Assembly: GCA_021814735.1 (NCBI GenBank)
Contig: JAKAHX010000102.1
Coordinates: forward strand, 1 to 6,338
DNA from: Chloroflexota bacterium
Lineage (GTDB): Bacteria > Chloroflexota > Limnocylindria > Limnocylindrales > CSP1-4
Length of the DNA stretch: 6,338 nt
Reading direction: 5' to 3'
The notes beneath the pieces were generated by a model. That model worked only from the letters and a program-made list of their open reading frames with translations, was not told the origin of the DNA and made no database searches. Below are positions 5,845 through 6,338 of the stretch, piece by piece. The translations under genes were made by a program, and so were the position numbers. Each line of letters opens with the position of its first letter. Positions within the stretch are counted from its first letter, which is position 1.

Positions 5845-6338
5845 GCGAGCGCGGCGTCGATCGCCGACTGGAAGACGGAATAGGGCTGCGCCCCGTCGAT
5901 CCGCTGGCCGTTGATGAAGAACGCCGGGGTCCCGGTGATACCGAGCCGGGTGGCCTGCGCGTAGTCGGCCTGCACCGCGGCACCGTACGTGTCGGAGTCG
6001 ACGCAGGCGTCGAACGTGGAGGCCTTGAGCCCGAGCTGCTGTCCGAACGCCTTGAGGCGGTCCTTCGAGAAGGCCCCGGTGTTCTGGCCGGCCTGGTGCT
6101 CGTACAGGAGGTCGTGGTACTGCCAGAACTTGCCCTGAGCCGCGGCACATCGTGCGGCGTTTGCGGCGTCCCTGGACTCGCTCCCCATCCAGGCCATGTC
6201 GTGCCACTCGAGCCGCACCTTGCCGGTGTCGATGTAGGCCTTCTGGATCTGTGGCTCGATCGTCTTTGCCCAGGTCGCGCAGAAGGGGCACTGGTAATCG
6301 GCGTACTCGGTGATGGTGACCGGGGCCGTGGACGAGCC
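5835..6338 (-). CDS. DsbA-family thiol:disulfide oxidoreductase (partial, 5' end beyond window)
   Basis: Thioredoxin-fold extracytoplasmic disulfide oxidoreductase; 167 residues are visible and the frame is open to the window edge, so the N-terminus, with any signal peptide or membrane anchor, is missing. Seen, numbering from the edge: VTITEYADYQCPFC (residues 7-20) with the active-site pair Cys17 and Cys20, codons at 6279-6290; the alpha-helical insert with CAAAQGKFWQYHDLLYEHQ and FDACVDSD, typical of the Thioredoxin_4/BdbD-like subgroup; and GITGTPAFFING holding the cis-Pro loop next to the active site. Extra Cys in the helical insert (AARCAAA, FDACVDS) are common in this subgroup. It would form or reshuffle disulfides in exported proteins, with ccdA downstream on the same strand able to supply reductant. 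It ends at a TGA inside an 18-base tandem repeat. An apparent GTG at 6218 is an internal Val codon, since the catalytic motif lies upstream of it. Confidence 0.92.
   Translation of the reverse strand, partial: GSSTAPVTITEYADYQCPFCATWAKTIEPQIQKAYIDTGKVRLEWHDMAWMGSESRDAANAARCAAAQGKFWQYHDLLYEHQAGQNTGAFSKDRLKAFGQQLGLKASTFDACVDSDTYGAAVQADYAQATRLGITGTPAFFINGQRIDGAQPYSVFQSAIDAALAGR

Noticed and set aside
4777..5883. 368-codon plus-strand frame opposite ccdA, rich in Arg, Glu, Gln and Gly
   Set aside because: The charged low-complexity product is the mirror image of hydrophobic CcdA codons. CcdA on the other strand has the expected helices and Cys pair.
5835..6218. A complete 127-residue DsbA starting at the GTG at 6218
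   Set aside because: The same frame stays open to the window edge and includes the catalytic CPFC upstream of that GTG, so the gene is truncated by the window rather than short.
5704..6291. 195-codon minus-strand frame running through the DsbA gene and ending just before ccdA
   Set aside because: Across 5845-6291 it is an out-of-frame shadow of DsbA, whose CPFC and cis-Pro motifs are in the other frame. Only its last 44 codons, outside DsbA, are kept as a weak candidate.

Overview
The window is a very GC-rich bacterial chromosomal segment. GC-ending codons dominate, GTG starts are common, and open frames run long on both strands. Composition and gene content suit a high-GC Actinomycetota or Chloroflexota lineage, but no marker gene fixes the taxon. 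No RNA gene, CRISPR array, insertion sequence, integrase or phage gene is visible. Six genes are well supported; a seventh, a 44-codon frame, is weak.

Left half (1-3201, + strand): a membrane sensor histidine kinase, a small DUF2892 (YgaP-like) membrane protein, and an ECF-type RNA polymerase sigma factor are packed almost without gaps and read as one transcription unit. The sigma factor carries a zinc-binding anti-sigma-like domain on its own C-terminus. The kinase probably follows a response-regulator gene outside the window, because its start sits in an ATGA overlap. A TehB-like SAM-dependent methyltransferase follows after 94 bases, with its own possible, perhaps leaderless, promoter.

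Right half (3286-6338, - strand, convergent with the left half): reading leftwards, a DsbA-family thiol oxidoreductase (5' end cut off by the window edge), a CcdA-type membrane thiol-electron carrier, and a phosphate:H+ symporter-like MFS transporter. DsbA and CcdA would act together in extracytoplasmic disulfide chemistry. The transporter has its own strong ribosome binding site and a candidate promoter. A GC-rich hairpin lies between the two convergent halves.

The features most worth a second look are: (i) the sigma/zinc-finger fusion; (ii) a 66-base tandem repeat encoding a Pro/Ala-rich insert inside the ATPase domain of the kinase; (iii) an 18-base tandem repeat straddling the dsbA stop codon, which keeps a 44-codon frame open up to the ccdA start; and (iv) a complete match to the known phosphate-site residues in the transporter. 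I see ordinary housekeeping and accessory genes with some unusual architecture, and no convincing new multi-gene system.
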